From NCBI GenBank assembly GCA_000727475.1, contig KL647316.1, positions 855,717-919,716 of the forward strand: DNA of 64,000 bases, given 5' to 3'. A program made the position numbers and the translations under genes. Under the pieces are notes generated by a model. That model had not been told where the DNA came from and made no database searches. It worked only from the letters and a program-made list of their open reading frames with translations. Each line of letters opens with the position of its first letter. Positions within the stretch are counted from its first letter, which is position 1. Below are positions 22,809 through 36,100 of the stretch, piece after piece. The stretch is from Sarcocystis neurona (Eukaryota; Apicomplexa; Conoidasida; Eucoccidiorida; Sarcocystidae).

Positions 22809-25800
22809 CTTCTTCCCGAGAGGCGGATGCAGCACCAGAGCATGCCTGGTGCGGGGAAGATGTAGTGGAGAAAGAGGGACGGGAAGACGAGAGAGACAAA
22901 AACGAATCTGGAAGTGAGGTCGGATGATTAAGCGCAGCGGGCGGACAGGAGGAGGACTAGCGAGAGACAGCTGCAGGGGAGAAGAGAAAGAGAAGAGAGG
23001 TGATAAGGGAAGAATGAAGGAAAGGAACGGGGGAGAGACGCTGGCGGTGTCTGTGCAACTAGTGGTGGTGGTAGATGCACACATACGTACATGACGGCTG
23101 TGCAGAAGTTAACCACGACACTACGTATTTAATAATTCGGGCGATATTTATACGCAGAGGAGTGGAGATTTCTACTTCAGTCGTGAAGCTTCCTTCGTTG
23201 AGTTCGCTATTTATAACGCTATCGCTTGTGGAATTCCTCGTGCGTATCAGGCTGCAGGAGATGCGGGTGTGCAGGTTATTGTACAACGCGGTAGAATCTG
23301 CCTCTACGCAGTACAAGTGATAACGGGCAAAGACACATAAGGAGATGTGGAGGACGGGATAAAATGTGTACACAGAAACAAAGAGAAGGGTCAAAACCTA
23401 TGTTTTGGCGAGCGACACAAAAAAGAGACGAGTCGCGCTGTTCTTTACATCCCGAGTGAAGAAGAGGTGCTACAGCACCCATCCACCCAGCGGATGGAGC
23501 AAAGAGAAGGCGGCCCTGGACAGTTGCTTGTAAAGGAGTGGAAAGGGCACATCTGTTTAAAGAAAGAAAGACCTTTTCAGTTCTATACTTTCGGAAGGGC
23601 ACGAAAAATAACGTGTGCAACAGATGCTGCGGTATTCGACTATGTAGAAAGGGACAACGATACGCAAAAATAGTACACATGTATTCTTTCGTTTGAAAAC
23701 AAGCGGGCAGATAAGGAAGGCGGAGTAAGTCGTGCCACTAGTTATATATGTTCTTCTTCAAACTGTGTGTCTTCGAAGTTTTTTGACAAAGGGGCTACAG
23801 GACATACACTAGACAGAGGAACAGTACGGGAATAAGCGCTATAATAACGGTAACAGCGCGGGAGCGCCGCGTGCTTGCCTTGTGTGATTTAATGAAGACA
23901 GTCAAAGCGGATAGTTGTTGCTGCTCCGTTTTATGACGACAAATCATGGATCAAAGTGGTCCATCACATTAACACTCGTTTCCTAGGGTCAGAATATCAC
24001 ACCACACTACGGTGGAGTTAGTGTGGATGTAGACCCTTTGTAGTGAGGCGGTCCCTGGGGTAATGGAAGAAAGATGAAAGCATACAGAAACATACTTGAT
24101 CCTCACTTCCTGCTACTAAAGGCTTTTGAATCTGCACGCAATTTGCGCACCCTGCAAATTTACCAGGTTCCCAAAGTGCTTCCGGTAAGAATTTTGGGAA
24201 AGTCATCCGCGCACCAGGTTCCCGAAGCGCGTCCCCTATTCTAGGAGCAGACTGGACATCAAAATCCTCCGCAGGCGTGCGCTTCAGCAGAGTGAATTGC
24301 GTTTCACAGCTCAGAAGTGTATGCGTACTCAACGGTGTGCTATACGGCGTAAGCTGTACTGTCGACGCGAGATGGAAATGGAAGAAGGAAAAGCAACATG
24401 TGTGGGTAACTTGCTAAGTGTAGTGTTAGATCACGACAGGAATTGTTGTGCTGACTACGGGCTTCTGGTTAGGATTAATCAATCTGGTATATCCGTTGGC
24501 TAGGGACATGCTTCCTCGTTACTCACACGTCCTGGAACTGATGCGCGGGATCAGGAATTTGCTGGTCGACCTGCGGAAAGGCATTTTCGCTCATACAGTT
24601 GAATTATTGATTCGTTACTAAACCGTGATACAGTGCTGCCAGAACGGTATCTAGGAAGGGGGAGAACGAAAGTGAGACTCGGATTCAATCACATATACTC
24701 GAACAGGAGCCTACGCTACCAAACTTGAATCGTTCATCCCCTCATCATTCCGGGCTGTACACTACCAAGCTTGAATCGTTCATCCTCTCATCATTCACGC
24801 ACGCAGTCTGCAATATATGAAACTTTCCAGTAAGCGCTCAGCATACCAGTCTGTCTACAGATTCACGTGAAGGCGCGACCGCTTGTGCCTTCAGTAGCGG
24901 CGTAGCAAAATCTTAACTAGCGTAGCTACTGACGAACGCGTTGGGCTGTTCGTGCATCCGAGTATACAACGGCGTGGTGGCTGCTCCACGCAGTTTTGGT
25001 GGTGTTGATAATAGGAAGTCTGGAACAACGGAAGAAGTACTCCGGAAATCACTCACTCTAATTTGTTATCATGAGGGCTGTGTACGTAACGGTCTCCGTT
25101 CCTGTCAGCCAGCTCCACTTTTGAAGGAAGGAAACATGTGTCCTGCCATGCAGTAGAATCGATCAGAAGAGTTACCTACCTGGAAAGTAGGCAAGGTACG
25201 TGCACTCTTGAGCTGCCTACAAAGGCTAAGCCGTTTGTCTATCTCATGAGAGGCCTGTGCATTTGCCGTCGGAGTACCGCCACAATAGTGAAGGAGAATA
25301 AAAACTTCATTCGGGGCTATGTGGCACATCCTAGGTAGTGGGAAGTGCAAAGTGGAGCAGCAGGATAATCAACTGAAACAACCAACTGTGCATTTGTCTC
25401 CCTGCACGCAGCTCCCTTAAAACGTCAGACGGCGGACAGAATTACAGTCATTCCCAGGTAAAGCGGCTGAACAAGTAGGTTGCCGTTTTACAAAGTATGA
25501 ACTTTGTGCCCTCCAACATTAGACAAGAAAGACAATAATCTCATTCCCTGTACTCAAACTTCTTCAGAGTCGAAATATTCTGCCGTCGGAACGCAGGCTT
25601 AGTGTTCGAGTGCGTCCGTGCGACCCCTCTAACGCATACTATTGGTACTGGTCACTTTAGCAGGAAAACGGTCAACCTACGGATGGGAAAAGTTCTCCAC
25701 TTGTGGGCTGTCATATTATCGATGCCACCTAACACACAAAACAATATAGCAGCCACATCCCTGTCTGCACACTAGAAAACTACAGCCGGTTCAGTTCGGC

Positions 25801-28800
25801 GAAAACATATACGTCTAACACCCGTTTTCCCTACGAGCTCCCGTCAATATCCTTTGATTTCGACCCCTGTGTTGCTGGCAGTTTTCCTCGTGGAGGATGA
25901 GCCGAACGTACTCGCATACCGTATACATTCACTCTCATTGCTGTGTACTCGCGGTGTCGTCCATCCCGAAAACTTGCTTTGGATTCCAGACTTCGTCGGG
26001 CTTTTCATAGAAGACTGACTCTTGCGTTCCACAATTCGTTGGCTTCTATGTAAACAATGTTCAGCCGTAGACTTGTTAAATACCAGTGACGCCTGTGTCT
26101 ACTTAGTGTATATACCACTGCGTTCTAACCAGGAAGCTATCAGTTACTGCCATCCACTATTAGCTCACGACAGTCCTTCTGCTTCCTTTGCGGCATACGC
26201 TTCCTTTTCTGCATTGCCCGTAAAACTGTACGGTGAGTGGCACTTTGTGTATACAACCACGTACGCATGTGTGCGAAGGGTTACTATATCCAAGTACTTA
26301 CCCACAGCAATGCAGACACACGCGTACCCACCCGTCGCACTCCTTATCCGCCCATCTACTGGCTCACGCGTTGCAGCCTGTCTGTACAACAGTCTACTCT
26401 GCCTTCTCTTGTAGCTGTATATTTGCTCTCTTAAATTTTAGGGCCTGACAGCATCAAGAATGGCGTAGGTGAACGAAGAAGGGCTTCCTCGTAAAGACAG
26501 TGCCTGCGTCTGCCTCAACCTGCGTGCCAGCGACATGTGGAGAACCCCTGTGTGTGTGCTATCTGTGCTGCTCATACCGACTCCAGCTGCAGAGGTGGCC
26601 CAAGATCTCCCTCTTCTTCATAAAATACGCCAATGTAGCTCGTATGTCTTCCTCGTACAGGAGTTATCTCAACAGACTAGTAATAACATCAGTCACAGAG
26701 GGGCATTGTTACAACAGACTAGCAATAACATATATCATCAAGTACCCTGAAAGCCGTACAACTGAAGACAGGAAACCGTCAGTTGACATCGTACCCACCG
26801 ACGTCACGTTAATGACGAACGTACATCGAGGTTCACGTGGAATTCTGCCAGTTCTATCGGATTGACACGTCACGGCGTGTGTGTTGATATATTCTGTCAT
26901 ATACATATATATATATGAGCTGATATATATATATATATATATACTGTGTCTACACACCTGTCTATCTATCTATGTCTATATATATATATGTAGAGAGAGA
27001 GACACAGATAGACAGAGAGAGAGGCGTGCATATAGTCGAGTAATGTCCCTAAGAAAATCCCCTGCAGGTGCCTTCCCTCAAATTACGTCTGTTTTTAACG
27101 AGGGGGGACGGGAAAAGTTCACGCTCCTATTTAAGGCCACAAACACGGACGACTGTGGCGAAGACACGGGGTGGATGACTGGTGGAAGCCACTCCCCGGC
27201 GAAGAGAGTCAACTACCATGAAACAACTTCAACAAGGGGATGACGTGAGACAAGTGGGATACACAAGATCAACTGCGGTCCGCAGTCGATATAAGTATAT
27301 CGACTCAAATGTAGATTATCAAGGAGATCAGCGTATAGCCCAGCTAGCTTGTCATGCATCTGTATGATATGGGTTAACGTGCGTTTAGATGGACAGCAAG
27401 CATACACCTATACGTAAAGGCATGGAGATGCGTATACATGCACATACTGATACACATCCATATGGGAAGATACGAGTACCCACATTCATCCTCGTATACG
27501 CGAATCGTTGTAAACCTTAGTGGCAGATGATGGCAGCTAACAGAAAAAACAGATGTGTGCTCTGGTGAAAAGGGGAGTCACTGCTGAACCTCATGCATGC
27601 CCACAAAATGGTATAACTGTGATATAAACTCATGTAGTGAAGTGTGGACGCAGAAACGCAGAGTGACACCTTGCAAGCAGATCTAAGACCGAACAACCCT
27701 GTCATCGCCACTGAAGTCGTCCGGGTGTCACATCCTGCGTATTTGCCCACCTTCTGTTGTTTACAACGTCAAATAGATCTACACACACGTGAAACACTTT
27801 TGTGTGTTTGTGTGTGTGTATCTACGTACGTGCGCGAATACACATATGCATCCACACGATTCACTCCGAACGCTGTGGACGGCGCGCAAGTGGGTGTGCT
27901 CGTCTACTTATTTTCCTGGAAAATTCAGTTGCACACAAGCGTGGCGGCAGGACGTGTTCAGTCTTGCAATCTCTTCGTACAGACGCAAAGCACTGCGTCT
28001 TCTCAATTTTATTAGGAAAGAAATGCCATTAACTCGGATTCCGCCTGCGTCTCCAACCCCGTAGCCAGCCGCGAGTAAGAAGAAGCAAAAACACCGTGTA
28101 CAATACAAAATTGTAAGTGCTTCAATCTTGCGCGTCAGACTGTGCGTAGTGAATGCATTGTGCCAATGAGTCTTACGGTGTGTAACCAGTCGGCACTTTA
28201 CGGTGACATCTACGTGAGCAGCGAGAGTTGTAGAATTTCGAGGTTGTGCGGATATGTAATCCGCCGTGGAAGGAAGTGCGTCACCTCAGAAAGATGCTTC
28301 TCAAGAGTTCTGGTGGAATGCGTGAAGCGGCGAGCGCGCGAACGAACCAACAGTGCTCCTGCAGGGCTCTGGCGCTATGAGACTTCAACGGGATTCTACG
28401 GAAAGGCCACAGTGGAGAAAAGCGAGGTGATGTAACACGGTTCAAAGAAGAATTTGTCGCGTTTTTTTTTTGCGCCGGCGCAACAGGCTTCTAGTTTGCA
28501 GTTCCCGCTTCTACTTGTAAGTTTGGAACTCGTACTCCACCTCGTAAATACCCACGGGTTCACTTGCTTCCTAAAAAGGAACGCAACGCATTCTGCAACT
28601 CGCTGACGATACAAAGCGAAAACGAAGACAACCTTGGAAGATCTCTCCACGTCTGCCAAAAAATCAGAACTCTTCCTTTGCTGAAACTACGCACACACAT
28701 ATACGTACATGTGTATATACATGTGTGTGCACGCCTACGTACACAAATGTGGACCTTCATATATTTATAGACTCCCTCCCGTATCCAGAGTTAGACAGTC

Positions 28801-28945
28801 ATATACAGGATACGCAAGTGTGCCTACACACTACGTGATGCGTGCGAAAACACATATATCCACATGAAGAAAGCGTCCCGCAATTTTCGTGGCTGCCTTC
28901 TTTGTAAGCTGTCTGCCTATCGCTTTCCAGCTCTTCCTCGGACAC
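22809..28945. other. Repeat-poor stretch without a recognised gene
   Basis: Base composition is more even than elsewhere and CAG tracts vanish. Frames of 60-130 codons occur, such as plus 23347-23673 and minus 24018-24332, but none shows a family motif, codon bias or splice context that I can support. Bases 26890-27000 are TA-rich. The 22809-23060 end is the pyrimidine-rich (minus strand) upstream region of the Yos1 gene. Confidence 0.4.
24716..24796. repeat. Two direct copies of a 35-bp sequence
   Basis: Copies at 24716-24750 and 24762-24796 share CTACCAARCTTGAATCGTTC and the following bases, with two substitutions visible, 46 bases apart. Confidence 0.85.
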
Positions 28946-29026
28946 TCACCTACGGACTTCTTTGCCCATCTTGAAGAATATTTCACCGACCCCGAAATGG
29001 AGTGAATTGTCTGCCCGTGTCGACGC
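28946..29026 (-). CDS. Candidate terminal exon of the CZIB gene
   Basis: The CZIB exon ending at 30148 closes in phase 0 after WVDYDQ and needs about 20 more residues. This 27-codon frame starts in phase 0 after a weak GAG acceptor and reads to TGA, with FGVGEIFFKMGKEV where family members have a short 'VGIYEVxxxF' strand. The acceptor is not CAG and the similarity is slight, so this is only a suggestion. Confidence 0.22.
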   Translation of the reverse strand, partial: ASTRADNSLHFGVGEIFFKMGKEVRR

Positions 29027-29513
29027 CTCAGCTTGTCCGTAATCTGTGACTGTGTTTCCTGTATTTATACTCCACCTCTTTTTTCGCGCTCATCATCTGG
29101 ATAACATATATACTTCAATGTCAACTGTGTATCCCGATCACTGTACCTATCAGCTGTTGTCGATTTCTATTCCAGCAATTCCAGGGGTTCTGGTTCTTTC
29201 TTTCTGACTCGATCATCCCTCAGCAAATATGCATGCACACGTGTATTCAGACCTCCACAGAAAAAGTGTACTGAGTTATACGTACACACATACACATACA
29301 TACCGGTGCGGTTCACTTATTAATTTTTTCTTTTCTCTCTCTCTCTCTTCTGTCTCCCCACTGTGTAGTGAACTTCCTCGCAGAGTTTCTTTGCTTGGTC
29401 GCTGTCGCCGGCTCTCGACTTACAAACGGCAATCTACACAACTGGAACTCGCGTTATTCGAAGCCCTTGCGTACCTTTGCCCATTCTTCTCGACACATAA
29501 ACGGGGCCCACAT

Positions 29514-29549
29514 AGTATGTAGAAATCACACAGTATGTAGAAATCACAC
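29514..29549. repeat. Tandem duplication of an 18-bp unit
   Basis: The unit AGTATGTAGAAATCACAC occurs twice head to tail. Confidence 0.9.
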
Positions 29550-29749
29550 GAAAATAGACGAGCAGAATAGAGTTATCTTTCTACAAATAGCGGAGGAATT
29601 GATGCCAAGAAAAGCACGTGACACGGGTGCAACGCACGAATAACGCGTCCCCCTTCTTACGGGTCTTTTGGTTGGAATTCCGTCACAGTCGACTCTCTGT
29701 CTCTAGAGAGCACTACTCCTGAAACGTTACCTGTTGTCTATACTTCGCA

Positions 29750-30090
29750 GACCTGCGGCGGTATATACACGTATCTATCTATCTATCTATATATATATAT
29801 ATGTATATATATACACACCCCAAAGGCACGCCCACAGAGTGACATACATACTATGTGCATACTGATACGTATATAGATGTGTATTCATAATATAAATACA
29901 TATGTATATGTTTGTTTACATATGTAGAGAGAGGGAATCTACATTCCTATACACGCACACACAGCCAGGTGCATGGTCACACAACGATAATTGTATACAC
30001 CCCTGCACACGTGTGAGTTCACACATATGTACGTATATATATATGTATGTAGAGAGGGAGACATAAACGCACACACACACACAAAGATAG
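29750..30090. repeat. TA/GTAC-rich microsatellite region
   Basis: TATCTATC, TATATATA and CACACACA runs within the presumed 3' intron of the CZIB gene. Confidence 0.8.
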
Positions 30091-30147
30091 AAGCTAGATA
30101 TATATCTCTTTGTTGCACATACTGCTCGCCTTTTCAGTGTTCCTCAC

Positions 30148-33100
30148 CTGATCGTAATCAACCCAGTCTTCAGAGAGATCGACGTCGTTGAAAGTTGCCT
30201 TCGCACTTTTAACAGAGTAACCTGTCGCAGGATACCACTTGATCGGCTCCACGCTGAAGCAGGCAGCAAAGACCAGTCGATATCGGCATGCCCGTGTTGA
30301 AAGGAAGGAGCGCGTGCGCACCCATACCTGTCCGCGTGGAGGGCGGACATCCCTACAAGAACGCTGGTATACTACATCCCTCCTGCAGCTTTTTATAACA
30401 AAGATCAGTAGTTACACGGGTACACGGAATGACTCCGGCGACATATATACACGTATATGGATGTATGCACACGTATACATATATGCGTGTCTTTGGTGGT
30501 CGTATGCAAACCTTGGCTTGTCTGCGCACGTCTGCGTAAGGGAAGGCAGGTCCCGGGACAGGTGTCTGGACAGCTATACGCGTCGCGAGAGCCATGCATC
30601 GGTGGATGACACACGTGTGTATACGCACGTGAGGATGTACATGTGGCGGACAAATAAATAAGTATCTGAATTTCTACGCAGGGGCGCCTTCACAGACACA
30701 CATATACGAATGCGTGTTGGCGCGCATCTGTGGCTATGTAATGATTCGTCTACGATAGGGCACGTGGATCGCTCACGACAAGAGAGAAGTCTATACAGAG
30801 AAGAACGAGGGGAAGACCGGAAGGACGATACGAGAGATCTGCTGTCTGTAGAGAGCGCAGGGGGAGACTCGTGCAGTGAGCAGCCGAAGATGCGGTCTCT
30901 CCTCCTCACACGCAGCAAACATTCATTGGCACATTTTATACGCAAAATGAACAAAGGCTTCGTGACTTGAGCGCAGTCTTCTACAATGTTATTAGAGCGC
31001 GTGATAATACACACCTTGCGAGGTTCGTATATTTGTAGTACATATTTGTATAAGACAAATATACGGTAGAATGTTTACTTGCATAACGCACAAAGAAGAC
31101 GACTTTCCGGCACGGGGCGCACACGCAGGGTTGAGGACGGCCGAAGGGGCAACAACAGAAGCACCAGGATGCAGAAAACAGAGGAGTGAAGCAGCCCAGG
31201 ACGAGCAGCCTGGTGGGCACGCAGTCTTCCCTCGCAGCAGCAGGGCAGTGTGATGTGTACAGCGGGGCATGCTGCAGCGCAGTAGGACCGGCGTGCTGCG
31301 CACGAAGCGAATGCTGCAGCGCAGCGCGATCAGCAGCAGCAGCACACGAAGGATACGTACTGTCGACGGCGGCAGCAGGGGCAGCGCGGCACGAGCAGCG
31401 CGTGCACACGGGTGGCCAGTGGCTGCGGCAAGAGCGGCAGCTCGCGCACCTTTGGAAGAAGAGGCAAGAGCCGCCGACTGGAGGAGAAGAAGAGGAAGAA
31501 GCAGCAGCAGCAGCTGAGCCCTTACCCTCTACATTCGAATGCGACGACAGGAACGAACTTTCCGCTGTCCTTGGCGTCGTAATTCAAGCGAGTGACATTC
31601 TTCAGCTGCAGAAAACAGAAGACAAAAAGACACCTTCTAAGCAGAACCACCGCTGCTGCTCAGCGAATAATGCTGCAGACCTACAGAGTTCTCAGAAGAA
31701 CGGGTACAACCGTTCGTTCACAGCGCGCAGCATGTCACAGGTGAACTCTAGAAAAAAGAAAGCGCATGTTTGACGCACGTCCTACGAGAAAGAAACCAAG
31801 CGCCCTGCTAGGGGACGCGCGCAACGGTGCCACGCAGACTTCTCCACTGGCAAGGTAGTGCAGGTTTTACTGCTGCAGCCCCACGCGATGGCGTCCGGCA
31901 GTAGGCAGCAGAGGCGGGCCACCGAGATGCGAACAGGTGTCTCAGCAGACACGCGTGCCATATTACGTCTGCTGCGTACAGACACCTCAAGGCCCAGTGC
32001 ACGCTCTCACACAGGTGCGTGCACAGACAAACCGAGTCCGCAAACATTTCTGCGTCGTCCTGTCCCGAAAAGGCATATACAACCACCACACATACTTCCA
32101 TATTCATATATATATATATATATACATGCACGTACACCCATATAAATGTGTATATATATATGAGTGTGCGCACATATACATCCGTACGTGCCCACGCATA
32201 CATCCACGTATGTATACATATACACGCATACACACATAGACGAAGATATATACACACATACATACGTACGTGCATACAAGTACACACACATATGTATCTA
32301 CACATACATACATACACGTGCATGCGTTTGCGCCCAAACAAGCACACACACCTAAGCACCTCCGCCGACGTATATACGAGCACGTTCACGCGCAAAGACG
32401 TAGACACGCACATAGACACACCCAGAGAGATCAACGTATACACACGTATACACACACATACTCTTTCAACCACACAAGTACATCAGCAGCGTCATATATA
32501 GACGTACACATACACACATACGCACACACATGGCTACATATCCACAGAGGCTGAGACAATGCCTCAGCCCGGCACTGAAATGCGGGTCGCTTCAACGCGT
32601 AGTCCTATGTTCTCTTCACTTAGGCAGCAGGTAATGTTGTACAAACACGCGCCCTGATGTACAACAGCGCTGTCCCTGCTTGCAGCAAGGTACGGGGCGC
32701 ATGGGTCTAGGAAGCACAGGGCGAGTCACGCGGCTTGCCCGCTCTGGCTAAAGAGTCGGACATGCATGCGAGGTGTGAATCAGCAGAGAAACGATCTGGG
32801 CGCTGCGGACAGGCGTGTGAACACTGTGGACAGGCACATCATTCGTCTTCTCTCTGTCGAGTACACATATACATATATCTTTTCTCTCCCTCTCTCTCTA
32901 TTCATCTCTGCCTGTGTCTGTCTTCCGCGTTGCCGACGCCTCCGTAGTATTCTGCTGGTGTGGGCCTTCTTTACATTGAAGAGGTCGACAGGAACAGGAA
33001 GGGAAGACAGGAAGCAGGCGACGGAGAGAAGAGCAACGCGTGGCACAGCAAACGCAGCACTACTACCCCACAGCTGCTGCACCGCAGCACCCAGATCCGC

Positions 33101-36100
33101 GCATGCACCCCCTGCAGGTGCACGCAGTCGGCGACGCGAGCTCGCAAGACGCTGTCAAACACAGTCTCACCAAGGCATGCACATAGACAGAGAGACACAC
33201 ATAGAGAGACAGAGAGAGAGACAGAGAGAGACTGCCATCAGTACGAGAGGCGAAAAACAGCTGTCCCATATATAGAGAGAATGAGATAGAGAACTCTACC
33301 GATATGTGTACGTACACGTATATGCACGCACACATACACACACACATGCCCGACCACGTACATCCACGTAGATGAGTAGTTGTGTGGCGATGTAAATGAA
33401 TCCTGGCTCTCTGCAGGTTGGTTGACGCTTAGCCTTACAAGACTATACAAGTTCCGGTCTAGTTACATACTTATATATATATATACGTATACACGCGCAC
33501 ACAGCACCGAAGACATGTGCAGTATCCTGACGCTCCTGTAATTCATACATCAGTCGACTGTACCTGTACGCCTGTGTTTACGCCTCTGTGCTGTTATATA
33601 AATAGACGTATACGGACGTGAATTTCACGTATGTCAGGAGACCGCACCGATGATGCGCCTCCGTTATGCGTGTGCATGTTACTAGTACACGAGTGCGTGT
33701 GTACACAGGTGAGCCCCACACGGTAGTGGTATATACGCCTATGGTTGTGTGTTTGCTTTGATCTAATCCACGCTGCTTGTACACACGTAGGCCTGGAAGT
33801 GTCAATAAGTACGTTGTTTTCGGCGGTGCCGCAGATGCAGACACGCCATTAAGGAGGACGGCTTGTTTATCACGTGGGCGTCGCTCAAGGCGCTTCGATT
33901 CTCCGGCCGTTGGCTCTTGTCGAAACCTGCGGCCGACACACGCCATGAGCTGCGTAGAGCTATGCGTTTCGGTGTCTACATCTAGCTTTTCTCCATACGT
34001 ATATATACTTCTTCGCTCCACAGGTACACATCATCTTACACACAGGCACATGTTTATGTAGACATAGTAGTAAACACGCAGATATGCGTATAGCTTGGGG
34101 AAGCCACAGAAGACTGTAGACACACGCAGTACTCGCGCGCACAAGTCCCACTTCCCTGCGTACCTTGGTACACATGTCCATTTCTCTCTATACGTTCACA
34201 GAAACCTGCACATGAAAGTGAGCCGCAATACAAACATCATCAATACACATGTGTGCATAAGTAAGCAGCTAACATAGAGACATATACACATATATATATA
34301 TATGTACTGGCACGTCAACAGGGATACGAATCCCCATCTGCGGCGGCACGGAGGTGCGTGTGGGGACGAGTGTTTCTCCACTGCAGCAGCAACGGCAGAA
34401 CAGAGGGAGCCGCATGCAGCCCCTTGCACACGCAGTCCCCTGTCCAGGCAGCCCCCTGTGCAGGCAGCAGCGCCTCACCTGCTGAATACTGATGGTTGAG
34501 ACCTGCTTGCTGCCGTCCCACCGTACTAGAAAGTTCGCTGACCTGCAACAAAGTAAAAACGCAGAACCCGTTCTACGGCAGCGAAGTCGAGCGTCTGCGG
34601 CCCGCCTGCAGGCTCTGCAGAACGACTAAGCAGCAACGCATGCACCGCTCTCCGAACAATTAATTCTTGCTGCAGCTGCATGCAATCGACGACGCTGCTT
34701 TCGCGGCTCCTCTCCTTCGCCCAGGGTGCCGCTCTCTGCTGTGCTCCACGTTTCTCTTGCTGCAGCTATGCTGCTGTGCGGCTGCTGCCGGACTGCTGCA
34801 GCGACCCAGCGGCTGCGGCTTCTTCTGCTCGTGCCGCTGCCCGACTGCTGCTGCTGCTTTCTCCTATCCACCGACCAACAGAAGTTCATCCATGACTTTT
34901 ATCAAGAAAGCAGCCTCTCGCTGCTACTGCGACTTGTGGACGACAGATATTTCGAACGAGATATTCTTCTTTGTTGCTCTTGTGTATCGAAGCGCTTTGC
35001 TGCTGCCCCGCTGCTGCGCGCGCTGCTCTCAGTCTTAGTGCTGCTGTTGCTGTGGCTCGCAGTGCTGCTCCTGCCGCTGGTGATTTCTGCGGCTGCGTCA
35101 CTTGAGAGAAGGCAGCAGCAACGTTGCAGTAGAGAACACGAGGAAGGGCAACACTGTCTGACCTGCTCTGCCCCTTCGGCTACTTTTACCAACGTACATG
35201 TCTACGTATACTTATTACAGTGATATATATACACACACACACACATGCATACACATATCTTACATAACTAAAGGCAACTTCAAAGAGAGCCACCTATGCA
35301 CGAGTAAACGCATACATATATGTATACACATGCATGTGTAGATGTATTTACAAACTTGCAGATAGACGAATCTACGCTTGCGTGTGTGATTCAGAAGAAG
35401 TCATACGTAGATATTTGTGTAAATTGATATGTAGACACACCTGTGTTGCACCAGCTTGTGTTCGTCCGTTTGCATATCAACTCGAGAATTTACATGCATT
35501 TGTGTATTACTTCACATGTATACACTTTTAATTTGCCTGTTGAGGTGAACTTGAGAACTATATCGTTGCTTCGGTGACGAACAGCAAAAGAACAAAAACG
35601 TCTTACCCTCTGCTGTTGGGAATGTTGTGCACTTCAGCTGCTGAAAGCGTCACTCGCTCCCTCACCTCCTCGCCAGTTGAGTGCTTAACTGCGGAAAACA
35701 CGCAAGACAGAGGACAAGCCAAAAAGCCCACGCCGTCCTCACACGTTTATAGAAATTTTGTAGAGATTCACCTCCTCAGACTCCGTCAAGAATATAGAGA
35801 GGCCGACACGCAGACAGGCACCGACACAGATACATGGAGGCACCCAGGGTCGTTGTACATGCAGAGAGAGACACACATATGCACACAGATATACACATAT
35901 GTGTGTGATGGACTTTACTACTACCACTGCTACTACTAACACTGCTACTCAGGTCTGGTGACACGTACATGCGTACAGAGAGCGACACGCATCCATGTAT
36001 ACATACTTGGTATACAGAGAGACGGAGAAACAAGACGCACACAGGAATACGTAAGCCTGGATTCCTTTGCTGACACACTTAGACAGCTACACAGATATAC

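Noticed and set aside
22613..22927. Gln/Ala-rich plus-strand frames
   Set aside because: Antisense of the Yos1 gene, whose homology is clear.
24000..26100. Possible mitochondrial DNA insertion or decayed gene in the repeat-poor region
   Set aside because: Translations gave no recognisable cytochrome or rRNA fragment; only short open frames with stops.
31186..31773. 195-codon plus-strand frame
   Set aside because: Covers the CZIB exon 31526-31605 on the opposite strand, which is supported by homology and splice phase.
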